Assembly: GCA_021789755.1 (NCBI GenBank)
Contig: JAJYJD010000148.1
Span: 1-8,458, forward strand
Direction of reading: 5' to 3'
Source: Bacteroidota bacterium
GTDB lineage: Bacteria > Bacteroidota > Ignavibacteria > Kryptoniales > JAKASW01
Length of the DNA: 8,458 nucleotides
Of this stretch, positions 1 to 7,167 are shown piece after piece. Position 1 is the first letter of the stretch. Each line of letters opens with the position of its first letter. The notes beneath the pieces are model-generated. The model ran no database searches and had not been told where the DNA came from. It saw only the letters and a program-made list of their open reading frames with translations. Made by a program: the position numbers and the translations under genes.

Positions 1-2175
1 TATCAGGATGACATTGTAAAAGAATGCCCAGAATAGGTTTTCCTTTATCACTCTTAGTGTACGCTTTGAAAGGCTGATAGACACGGGTACAAGTCTCAGA
101 TCGTTTCTGACGAGGGTTATATCTGCCGCTTCCAGCGCTATGTCGGTCCCCGTTGCCATAGCGATGCCGAGGTCGGCCTGAGCCAACGCCGGCGCGTCGT
201 TTATGCCGTCGCCGACAAACGCCACCAGCTCACCCGATTCCTGAAGCTCTCTGATCGTCCTGTACTTCCCGTCAGGCAGGATGTTCGCGAAATACTTGTC
301 GATCCCGATCAGCGACGAAATATGTTTTGCAGAAGCCTCTCCGTCACCGGTCAACAGCATGACATTCAGACCCAGTTTCTTTATGGCTTTTATCGATTCC
401 AGAGTACCTTCCCTCAGGTAGTCGCCGACAAGAATGGCACCGAGGACATCCGTGCCGCGTGAAACAAAGAGCACCGTCGCAGCGATTTCCTCCGCCCTTG
501 AGTACACTCTCTCTGCCGCCGACTTTTTCACTTTTTCCGAAGCTAGTTCCGCTGCAAACTCAAGCCTGCCGATGCGGACAACCGCCGACTCGTTTGAATC
601 CCTTACATGAATCTCGACTCCCTTTCCCGGGTAGCTTTTGAAACCTGAGCTGATGTTCGATCCGACGGTAAGTCCGCGGTGCTTCGCCTCATTAACAACC
701 GCCTTAGCAATGGGATGCTCGGAATTCACTTCGGCGAGCGCAGCCAGGCGCAGCAAATCATTTTCACCCATGCCGTCCAGAGAAATCGTCTCGGCAACTC
801 TCATCTCTCCCGCCGTCACGGTCCCGGTTTTGTCCAGGACGACGCTTGTAATCTTCCGCGCCTGTTCGAGGACCTCGCTGCTGCGGATGAGTATACCCAT
901 CTCCGCACCCCGTCCCGTCCCCACCATTATTGCAGTAGGTGTGGCAAGCCCGAGAGCACACGGGCAGGCGATAATAAGAACCGCGACAAAAGCCATCAAC
1001 GAATGCACCAGAACCGGCGCGGGGCCAAAGATCGCCCAAACAATCGCCGTGACAACAGCGATAGCTATGACGGCAGGAACGAAAATTGAGGCAACCCTGT
1101 CGGCAAGCCGCTGGACAGGAGGCTTCGACGTTTGGGCCTCCTCCACCAGCCCCGCTATACGACTGATGAAACTGTCTTTGCCGATTTTCTCAGCCTTCAC
1201 TGTAAGGACACCGTCGAGGCAGACGGTTCCGCCCATGACGTTACTCCCCCGCGCTCTTTCGACCGGAATGCTCTCACCTGTCAGCATCGATTCGTCCACC
1301 GTGGAGTAACCGTCGACGATTTCACCGTCGACCGGAATTCGTTCTCCGGGCCTCACCTTCAGCAGATTGCCGGTTTGAACAGCAGTGAGCGGAACTTCCA
1401 CTTCCTTCCCATCGAGGAGGAGATGGGCAACGGCAGGCTGAAGCGCAAGTAATTTCCTGACCGCCTCAGAGGATTTCCATTTCGACTTCGCCTCGAGTAT
1501 CTTCCCCAGCAATATCAGGACTATTATCACAGCGCTCGTATCGAAATAGACATCAACCGGTTTACCGGCAGAGGTGAACACAACAGGAAAGACGGCCGCG
1601 ACCGCACTGTAAAGAAACGCTGAGCCGGTCCCTACTGCCACAAGAGTATTCATATCAGCGGTTCGGTGTCTCAATGCGTTCCAGAACCCCCTGAAGAACT
1701 GGCCGCCGACGTACCACAATATCGGTATCGTCAGCAACATCATAAGAAAATTTCTAATGCTGTCGGGAATGAATCTCGCAAACGGGAAAATCTCCGGCGT
1801 ACTTCCGATAAGAATGGGGACCGCCAGTGCGACCCCAACCCAGAATTTGCGCCAGAGTTTCCTGTATTCCCGTTCCCTCGCTTCAGACTCTGCCTTGAGC
1901 ACATCGACTTCGTCGGCAGTGTCGATAATCTTATACCCGACATCCTCGACGGCGGACTTCAGCCGGTCGACATTGACTTTGTCGGGTTCTATTTCGACGG
2001 TGGCAGATTCCGTGGCGAGATTCACAGCGGCCATATCCACCCCGTCCACAGATTTCAAGGCGTTTTCAACCCTGAGTACGCAACTGGCACAGGTCATCCC
2101 CTGTATCGGGAGCGTTAATCTAACGGTATTCTTCTTACCGATTTCAAATGGTCCGGAATTATTTTCCATTGCCAT
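1..2175 (-). CDS. copA: Cu(+)-exporting P1B-type ATPase (CopA family), 3' end cut by window edge
   Basis: This is a heavy-metal P-type ATPase that would pump Cu(I) out of the cytoplasm using ATP. The reading frame is open without a stop from the start to base 1, giving 725 visible residues; probably the last 50 to 80, including the final helix, are missing. Visible parts in order: one N-terminal metal-binding HMA domain (about 18-85) with GMTCASC, cysteines C29 and C32; helices near 105-160 and 180-220; actuator loop TGES at 299-302; metal-site CPC at 404-406 in helix 6; phosphorylation motif DKTGT with D448; the P1B-specific HP at 487-488; hinge GDGIND at 655-660; and YN at 720-721 in the seventh helix. 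CPC together with YN is the pattern of Cu(+) pumps rather than Zn/Cd pumps. The start is either ATG 2175 (AGAAGGG 8 bases upstream) or ATG 2169 (AGGTG 6 bases upstream). It overlaps the end of the ABC ATPase gene, so it is probably cotranscribed and translationally coupled. No copper-sensing operator is visible. Confidence 0.95.
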   Translation of the reverse strand, partial: MAMENNSGPFEIGKKNTVRLTLPIQGMTCASCVLRVENALKSVDGVDMAAVNLATESATVEIEPDKVNVDRLKSAVEDVGYKIIDTADEVDVLKAESEAREREYRKLWRKFWVGVALAVPILIGSTPEIFPFARFIPDSIRNFLMMLLTIPILWYVGGQFFRGFWNALRHRTADMNTLVAVGTGSAFLYSAVAAVFPVVFTSAGKPVDVYFDTSAVIIVLILLGKILEAKSKWKSSEAVRKLLALQPAVAHLLLDGKEVEVPLTAVQTGNLLKVRPGERIPVDGEIVDGYSTVDESMLTGESIPVERARGSNVMGGTVCLDGVLTVKAEKIGKDSFISRIAGLVEEAQTSKPPVQRLADRVASIFVPAVIAIAVVTAIVWAIFGPAPVLVHSLMAFVAVLIIACPCALGLATPTAIMVGTGRGAEMGILIRSSEVLEQARKITSVVLDKTGTVTAGEMRVAETISLDGMGENDLLRLAALAEVNSEHPIAKAVVNEAKHRGLTVGSNISSGFKSYPGKGVEIHVRDSNESAVVRIGRLEFAAELASEKVKKSAAERVYSRAEEIAATVLFVSRGTDVLGAILVGDYLREGTLESIKAIKKLGLNVMLLTGDGEASAKHISSLIGIDKYFANILPDGKYRTIRELQESGELVAFVGDGINDAPALAQADLGIAMATGTDIALEAADITLVRNDLRLVPVSISLSKRTLRVIKENLFWAFFYNVILI

Positions 2176-2800
2176 CACCTAAACCCTTCTGCAATATAAT
2201 CCTAACATCACCTATCGCGGCTTCCTGTTCATCATTCGTCGCCAGAATTACGATCTTTTCTTTCCTATACTGTTCGATGAGGGATAGTACCATTTCGGTT
2301 CCGGCAACATCCAGGTTGGCAGTCGGCTCATCGAGTACCAGAACATCCGGATCGTGGATAAGCGCAGCAGCATATTTCAATCTCTGCTTCATTCCGGAAG
2401 AGAAGCCACGAACCTCGTCATTCCTCCTATTAAACAATCCCACGAGCTTAAGAATTTCCAGAGCCCGGTTTTCCGCCGATTTGGGGAGTTGACGCGCACG
2501 TAACTCGATCTTCAGGTTTTCAAGCGCTGTGAATTCCCCATAAAGCTCCAGGTACGGAGAGACAAAACCTATGTATTTGTGAACATCATCCCTATCCACT
2601 TTGTCGTTCCCGTCGGCTAGAACGACCTCCCCCGACGTCGGAGTGAGTATTCCGCAAATTATCTTCGAAGCCGTAGACTTTCCGCTGCCGTTCGGTCCGG
2701 TGATGGAGAGAACTTTTCCCGATGCTACTTCGAAGGAAAGGTCGCTGAAAACAACGCGCCTGTTGAAAACCTTCTTGAGCTTCCTGGCTGTTAAGATCAT
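2159..2800 (-). CDS. ABC transporter ATP-binding protein, CcmA-like
   Basis: A 213-residue stand-alone nucleotide-binding subunit that would power a membrane permease. Visible motifs: Walker A GPNGSGKST at 35-43, ABC signature FSSGMKQ at 133-139, Walker B VLVLDEP at 153-159, and D-loop ANLD at 161-164. Two positions depart from the usual pattern. The Q-loop region (FVSPYLELYGEF, 79-90) has no glutamine where YVPQ is typical, and the switch that is normally a histidine reads ATND with N189. Size and overall style resemble CcmA, the ATPase of the CcmAB cytochrome c maturation exporter, but no permease (CcmB or other) lies in the window, so the substrate is unknown. The ATG start overlaps the stop of the upstream protease by four bases (ATGA) and has a good ribosome site, TGAGGA, four bases away. 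Its 3' end overlaps the copA start. I am sure of the ATPase class, not of the ccmA assignment. Confidence 0.9.
   Translation of the reverse strand: MILTARKLKKVFNRRVVFSDLSFEVASGKVLSITGPNGSGKSTASKIICGILTPTSGEVVLADGNDKVDRDDVHKYIGFVSPYLELYGEFTALENLKIELRARQLPKSAENRALEILKLVGLFNRRNDEVRGFSSGMKQRLKYAAALIHDPDVLVLDEPTANLDVAGTEMVLSLIEQYRKEKIVILATNDEQEAAIGDVRIILQKGLGDGNGK
2176..2190 (-). promoter_or_regulatory. Two candidate ribosome sites for copA
   Basis: AGAAGGG (2184-2190) is eight bases before ATG 2175, and AGGTG (2176-2180) is six bases before ATG 2169. The two starts differ by two residues only. Both lie inside the 3' end of the ABC ATPase gene. Confidence 0.5.
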
Positions 2801-2810
2801 TGATTCCTCA
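2797..2810 (-). promoter_or_regulatory. ATGA overlap and ribosome site, protease to ABC ATPase
   Basis: ATGA at 2797-2800 joins the ABC ATPase start to the protease stop. TGAGGA at 2805-2810 is a good ribosome site four bases before the ATG, allowing both coupled and independent initiation. Confidence 0.7.
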
Positions 2811-4464
2811 CTACGGCAATCTTGCCGATTACGCTTTTCGATCCATCACTGACCACATAGATATAGACGCCGCTTCCTACTTCTCTCCCTGCTCCATCCC
2901 TGCCGTCCCAGACAATGTAGCTCCCCTGAAGATAGCGGGTCACGTGGCCGTCACCCTGAAGCTTGTCAATTAAATCACCCGAAATCCCGTAAATAGAAAG
3001 ACTTGCGTTCGTTGTCTGCATGAAAGGATATGGGATTTTTGCGTGCTGGCTCGAGGGATCAAATGGCTGGGGGAAGACGAGGTTTGCCTGCGCCACGATT
3101 GCGCTCCCTGATATGAACGGCACCAGCGACCAGTTCGAGAAACCAGAGACATCAAGAAAAAGGCAGTTGCCGCCCGAAAGCTCCTTGACACAACCGGCAT
3201 TCCCACCGGAGGAAATTCCCACCGAGAAGGGAAAGTTTGTGGTGTCGTAGGCAATGGCTGCGGAGAAATTGTTGTTAGAGACAGCTATGCCGATCGTGTC
3301 CGGACCGGCATCCACACGAAAGAAATGTTCGGTCATGCGAAGTGCCTCGCCCGAGAAGACCACTCCGATCCCTGACAGGCTCCCTTCCCCGTCGATGGCG
3401 GGCAACGGATAGTATTCTGCCAACGGGTACGTCGAGACGTTGAACTGGCCCGCGAGCCGGGAGCGATACCCCGTGAAATAGTTCCACTCGGAAAAAAGCT
3501 GAAACGCGGAAGAAGCAGAAGTGCCCACGGACTTGAATGCATCTTCAATTGCCGGCAATACGGATTCCCTCGCCATATTCTGCCAGACTGATTTCATTAC
3601 GACACTTCCGTACTCATTTTGCACAAATATACCGAAGATGCATCTCTCATATCCTGCGTAATCGGCAGTTTCGTACGCATTAAAAGCTTTCTGATTCAGT
3701 TCACTGAAGAACGTCGGAAGATATTGATAATAATCCTTTACACCCGGATACACGACCTGTTCCATCCAGGTTGCAGTGAGTTCGTAAAACCAGAGATCGT
3801 TTTGCCACAATCCGTAATTCCCCACCTGTATGCCATGATTGAATTCGTGGGCTATAGTTACCTCCATCGCCGGAATACCTTGCGTGTATGTGGACTCGAA
3901 CTCATTTCTGATCACCGTCCACGTGGCGTACGTAGGGTTCACACGTTCAATTACAGGCTTTGCCGGATCCCAGTCGGTATATCCATATTCTCCCGTTGGA
4001 AGCGATTCTACATAGATATCATACTCGTCTCCTCCTCCGGCGCCGCTGTCCGAGGCGGGCGGCGGAAAACCAAGGGAATCGACCTCGACGCTATACACGT
4101 GGTCGCATATTGCCCCTACAGTATCGGCAAACGCAAGGTCACTTCCGGGAACCGGCTGCTGATTCGAATCAAGCAGGTACGGCGCATTCACACCTGAGGT
4201 GTCAAAATGAATCCTGAAACGACCGGACGGGCTTACGATGCTTGTGTCTGAAGAAGGTCTGAGCTGCAGGAGCGATTTAATATTAGCGTTTGCTCCCGGC
4301 AATCCGAAATAATGAGCTATGATGTGGAACCCACATTTGTTGTATGCCTTCGGATTGTAAGTCTCGAACAATGCATTCATGACCGATCTCCGGTCAGCGG
4401 CAGAAGCCGATGTTACGCCAAGCAATAACACAACCACGAGCCTAAAAATTGTGGATCGAAACAT
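2797..4464 (-). CDS. Secreted HExxH metalloprotease (MXAN_6640-like) with FlgD-like/T9SS-type C-terminal domain
   Basis: A 555-residue predicted exported zinc protease. Residues 1-22 form a signal peptide: basic FRSTIFR, then a hydrophobic VVVLLLG core, with likely cleavage after SASA. The zinc motif is HEFNH at 206-210, preceded by a hydrophobic strand (MEVTIA). Glutamate E228 in WFYELTATWMEQ is the likely third zinc ligand, with E235 as an alternative, giving a gluzincin-like arrangement. This layout resembles the MXAN_6640 family of putative metalloproteases; that name comes from recall, not a search. A beta-rich middle region follows. The last 95 residues begin with FPQPFDP (464-470), continue with LSIYGISGDLI (489-499), then WDGRDGAGREVGSGVYIY (519-536) and a final basic strand GKIAVVRNQ. 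This is the FlgD-like Ig module that acts as a type IX secretion signal in related bacteria. It starts 23 bases inside the preceding propeller gene and has no clear ribosome site, suggesting coupled translation. Substrate unknown. Confidence 0.85.
   Translation of the reverse strand: MFRSTIFRLVVVLLLGVTSASAADRRSVMNALFETYNPKAYNKCGFHIIAHYFGLPGANANIKSLLQLRPSSDTSIVSPSGRFRIHFDTSGVNAPYLLDSNQQPVPGSDLAFADTVGAICDHVYSVEVDSLGFPPPASDSGAGGGDEYDIYVESLPTGEYGYTDWDPAKPVIERVNPTYATWTVIRNEFESTYTQGIPAMEVTIAHEFNHGIQVGNYGLWQNDLWFYELTATWMEQVVYPGVKDYYQYLPTFFSELNQKAFNAYETADYAGYERCIFGIFVQNEYGSVVMKSVWQNMARESVLPAIEDAFKSVGTSASSAFQLFSEWNYFTGYRSRLAGQFNVSTYPLAEYYPLPAIDGEGSLSGIGVVFSGEALRMTEHFFRVDAGPDTIGIAVSNNNFSAAIAYDTTNFPFSVGISSGGNAGCVKELSGGNCLFLDVSGFSNWSLVPFISGSAIVAQANLVFPQPFDPSSQHAKIPYPFMQTTNASLSIYGISGDLIDKLQGDGHVTRYLQGSYIVWDGRDGAGREVGSGVYIYVVSDGSKSVIGKIAVVRNQ
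4442..4464 (-). promoter_or_regulatory. 23-base overlap, propeller gene to protease gene
   Basis: The protease ATG lies upstream of the propeller TAG in a different frame. No purine-rich ribosome site precedes the ATG (the upstream bases read ACCGAAGCTT), so translation is probably coupled to the preceding gene. Confidence 0.55.
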
Positions 4465-6610
4465 AAGCTTCGGTGCTATCGAGGAAGTAAATGGTCCGGA
4501 TGAAAGGGGAAATCGCTATGTCTGCCGGTGCGTTGCTCACATGCCATGCCCTGACAAAGCGAAGTCGTTCGTTCCCCAGATGGTATAGAAAAACGGATTT
4601 GTCGACTCTGTTTACGTATGTCATATACAAAATCGAGTCCCTGGACGCGAGCTTCACGGTCGAAAAGTTCAATGAGTCGAATAGAACGCTGCATATCGAA
4701 TCGAGCGACAGTCTTCCCATGGTCTCCGGACGAACCGTAAAAAGAGAAAGTGAATCGTTTTCCTGGAGAGCGAGCACCAGATCGGCAGAGCCGGGTATGC
4801 TCAAAAACCTTGCGTTGGAGGCGCGTATATCCATCAGCGAGGTGCCGGCCGGCCTCAGGGAAGTGCAGGCGAGCTGGAGTGTATCGGCGGATAGTCTCCA
4901 TATCCGCAGGAAGGATAGTGTCGGCGAGAATGTCAGTGCGCTGCACACGTATGCCTCCGTATCAATAACCGAATAATCGTGTTCGAGGAAGTCCGTTCTG
5001 CCTTTGACGGTACTGAAGACGGAAACGCCGACCGCGCTGTCGGGCCGGCCCCTGAATGCCACGGCTACGGAGGCAGAGTCACCTTCGACCTCGCATCTCG
5101 CGGCAAAAGGGAGAAAAGCGGTTTCAGCATTCAGCTCCGCGATCCCGTTTGCGCCGGATTGGACTTCGTACAAGCTCAAGTCAGTCACATTCTCATAGGA
5201 GACAAGAATGTCAGGTGAATTGTCCGACACCAGCTGCAAGATTGCCGGCGTTACTTTTGTCCGCCAGTCCACGGCAGAGCGGGCGTCCGTCACGCCGGTA
5301 CTGTTTGAAAATGTCGCCATAAATTTGCCGGCCGCATTGCCTGTAACGAGGAAATTCGCAGTATCGCTTCCAGTAACTGCCAGAAAATCAGGATGCGAGC
5401 AGGCAGGCACGAACATGTCGGACAGCTTTCCGAACGTCACCGCACTCTTAAAGACTTTGACGAAGTTTTCCTTCGGACTTGTCGCGACGAGATCCGCCCT
5501 GATGCGGTTCGAGAAATAGAACGGGATTATATCGTCGTAATTGTCCCCCAGCCCTATCACCCCGGAATACTGAAACCGCCTTGATAGCGGATCATATGCG
5601 AACAACATGATTTCTTTTGTCGTGCCGCTCAACGCGGCTATGTCCATTGCTCCGTCGCCGGTATAATCGGCAATTGCGAATTTCGATACGGGTGCTGCGG
5701 TTTTTATTGATTGGCGGAGGAAAAACCTTCCAAAGCCGTCGCCGCCGAAGATGTCTATCTCGGGCAGGCGCGTGTATCCGACCACGATATCAGGATATCC
5801 GTTACCGCTGAGGTCCGCCACGGCAAGTGTCGCGGGCTCTGCCTTAAGCGGGAATGAAACAGGTTGGGCAAAGGTGCCGTCACCTCTTCCGTAGAAGATG
5901 AGCAATCTCCGGTTAACCCAGTCCAGACCTGCCAGGTCCGGCACAAGATCGCCGTTGAAATCAGTAAAGGCTATGTCATTGAACGGTAAGTTCCCGAGAG
6001 AACCCGGCATCGGTTGAATCTGCACGAACCGTCCACCCCCTGTATTCTTTTCGACAGAAATCCCGAGCGAGAATTTTCCGAATGCGATCAGGTCGAGCTT
6101 CCCTGTGGTCTCCAGGTCGACAGCTCTCACACCGGTGGAATACGGATCGACCGGGATGGTCGGCGAGACTTCGGGTTGGCCGTCGACTCCGAATGAAACG
6201 AGTGCCACATTATGCGGTTTCATCAATACGACAAGCTTGTCCGGCATATCGCCGTGATCACCGCTTGAGATTACAACCCCCTTCCCTTTCGATATCGCGA
6301 TCGGAGTATCGGGGAGGCTTACAACGTTGGTCAGGATCAGGTTCTCCATCGAATCGGGCTCAAAGAAGTAGATCGCCTTTTCAGACTTCGAAATGACGGC
6401 GATGCTTCGATGCCCGAAAAAAAAACCCTGGACCATTTCACCGAGCGGGCCAATCGTGGCCTGCATTTCTACCGATTTGAATATGGGAGTGTATACCTGC
6501 GCCAAACCGTTGCCGGTGAGAGCAATTATTGCGACAAGCTGTACCAGCAACCAATTAAGCAGCCGGACGGGGGCGGATACGACATACTCTCTCATCGATA
6601 TTTGGATCAC
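4442..6610 (-). CDS. Secreted FG-GAP/VCBS-repeat beta-propeller protein
   Basis: A 722-residue exported protein of unknown function. The N-terminus has a hydrophobic stretch (WLLVQLVAIIALTG, 20-33) ending in GLAQ, consistent with a signal peptide. Integrin-like FG-GAP/VCBS blades with calcium-loop patterns are seen at 165-173 (DLETTGKLD), 217-225 (DFNGDLVPD), 266-274 (DLSGNGYPD) and 315-323 (DYTGDGAMD). The spacing of about 50 residues indicates a propeller over roughly 40-400. The second half (about 400-722) is also beta-rich but lacks these loops; it may be a second, degenerate propeller. No FlgD-like sorting tail is visible, unlike its neighbour. The GTG start overlaps the thioesterase stop (GTGA), with GAGGG almost touching it. 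An in-frame ATG at 6595 gives a shorter, more typical signal peptide and is a real alternative. The stop lies 23 bases inside the protease gene. Such propellers usually bind proteins or glycans; a role with the protease is only suggested by position. Confidence 0.8.
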   Translation of the reverse strand: MIQISMREYVVSAPVRLLNWLLVQLVAIIALTGNGLAQVYTPIFKSVEMQATIGPLGEMVQGFFFGHRSIAVISKSEKAIYFFEPDSMENLILTNVVSLPDTPIAISKGKGVVISSGDHGDMPDKLVVLMKPHNVALVSFGVDGQPEVSPTIPVDPYSTGVRAVDLETTGKLDLIAFGKFSLGISVEKNTGGGRFVQIQPMPGSLGNLPFNDIAFTDFNGDLVPDLAGLDWVNRRLLIFYGRGDGTFAQPVSFPLKAEPATLAVADLSGNGYPDIVVGYTRLPEIDIFGGDGFGRFFLRQSIKTAAPVSKFAIADYTGDGAMDIAALSGTTKEIMLFAYDPLSRRFQYSGVIGLGDNYDDIIPFYFSNRIRADLVATSPKENFVKVFKSAVTFGKLSDMFVPACSHPDFLAVTGSDTANFLVTGNAAGKFMATFSNSTGVTDARSAVDWRTKVTPAILQLVSDNSPDILVSYENVTDLSLYEVQSGANGIAELNAETAFLPFAARCEVEGDSASVAVAFRGRPDSAVGVSVFSTVKGRTDFLEHDYSVIDTEAYVCSALTFSPTLSFLRIWRLSADTLQLACTSLRPAGTSLMDIRASNARFLSIPGSADLVLALQENDSLSLFTVRPETMGRLSLDSICSVLFDSLNFSTVKLASRDSILYMTYVNRVDKSVFLYHLGNERLRFVRAWHVSNAPADIAISPFIRTIYFLDSTEAYVSIHNF
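6607..6610 (-). promoter_or_regulatory. GTGA start-stop overlap, thioesterase to propeller gene
   Basis: The TGA of the thioesterase shares bases with a GTG start of the propeller gene. GAGGG nearly touches the GTG, too close for a normal ribosome site, so re-initiation by the terminating ribosome is the likely mode if this start is used. The in-frame ATG at 6595 is the alternative. Confidence 0.5.
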
Positions 6611-7134
6611 CCCTCTTTGTTGGATCCTTCTGACCAGAGTCTCTTCGCCTCTTCTCGATGCTTAAGGCGCTGTTCACGCCTGAACAGAGCCTGTTCATAA
6701 CGCCTGATCTCGTCGGGTAATCCGGGCACGACGGGAACAGACTTGACGGGTCTGAGGTCCTTATCGATACTGACAAAAGTAAGGAAAGCGGAATTCGAAT
6801 GGCTTTTTTCACCGGAAAGAGAATTTTCCGAATAGACTTTCACGCCAATTTCCATCGACGTGTTGAAGACCCTGTTGACGCTGGCTTTGAGTATGACCAG
6901 CTCGCCGAGCCTTATCGGCTGGAGGAAACTGATTTCATCCACAGCAGCCGTCACGCAAACGTGATTGGAGTGTCTTGTTGCCGCCATTGCCGCCGCGATG
7001 TCAATCCAATGCATCAGCCTTCCCCCAAGAAGATTGCCGAGCTGGTTGGTGTCGTTGGGCAGAACCAGCTCTACCATTTCGACCTGGGAGTTTTTTACCG
7101 GTTTGCCGTTCAATGCGGCCGTCTCGTCTTTCAA
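6607..7134 (-). CDS. Acyl-CoA thioesterase, hotdog fold (YciA/BACH-like)
   Basis: A 175-residue cytosolic enzyme predicted to hydrolyse acyl-CoA to free fatty acid and CoA. The diagnostic block of the YciA/cytosolic acyl-CoA hydrolase family is at 26-50: PNDTNQLGNLLGGRLMHWID, then IAAAMAA. D45 is in the position of the catalytic aspartate of that family and N30-Q-L-G is the conserved Asn-xx-Gly. The strand around 61-72 (VTAAVDEISFLQPI) and the 100-123 region complete one hotdog domain; the active form would be an oligomer. Residues about 138-175 form a highly charged, probably helical tail (RRYEQALFRREQRLKHREE) longer than the fold needs. The TTG start is the only start codon between the upstream in-frame stop and the domain with a good ribosome site (AGAGGA, nine bases away); the next, ATG at residue 20, has none. 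It sits 33 bases after bamD and overlaps the propeller gene by four bases (GTGA). Confidence 0.9.
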   Translation of the reverse strand: MKDETAALNGKPVKNSQVEMVELVLPNDTNQLGNLLGGRLMHWIDIAAAMAATRHSNHVCVTAAVDEISFLQPIRLGELVILKASVNRVFNTSMEIGVKVYSENSLSGEKSHSNSAFLTFVSIDKDLRPVKSVPVVPGLPDEIRRYEQALFRREQRLKHREEAKRLWSEGSNKEG

Positions 7135-7143
7135 CTGCTGTAT

Positions 7144-7149
7144 TCCTCT
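7144..7149 (-). promoter_or_regulatory. Ribosome binding site deciding the TTG start of the thioesterase
   Basis: AGAGGA on the minus strand, nine bases before TTG at 7134. It sits in the only real intergenic spacer of the window (7135-7167) and supports the TTG over the internal ATG at residue 20. Confidence 0.65.
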
Positions 7150-7167
7150 TGTAGTCGGGACCCGATC

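Noticed and set aside
638..1309. Long open frame on the plus strand (223 codons)
   Set aside because: It lies wholly antisense to copA, where the minus frame encodes the CPC, DKTGT and TGES motifs in order. Its product is low-complexity Ser/Thr/Ala/Arg-rich with no domain.
2159..2190. Copper-responsive operator ahead of copA
   Set aside because: The start lies inside the upstream gene and I see no clear dyad of the CueR or CsoR type there.
3619..4197. Open frame of 192 codons on the plus strand
   Set aside because: It is antisense to the protease, covering the HExxH region, and its translation has no recognisable features.
4476..4946. Open frame of 156 codons on the minus strand in another frame
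   Set aside because: It is inside the propeller gene, whose frame is continuous and overlaps its neighbours properly; the alternative product is Arg-rich and featureless.
7135..7167. Possible promoter or terminator in the only intergenic spacer
   Set aside because: Thirty-three bases hold just the ribosome site; I see no hairpin with a T run and no credible -35/-10 pair.
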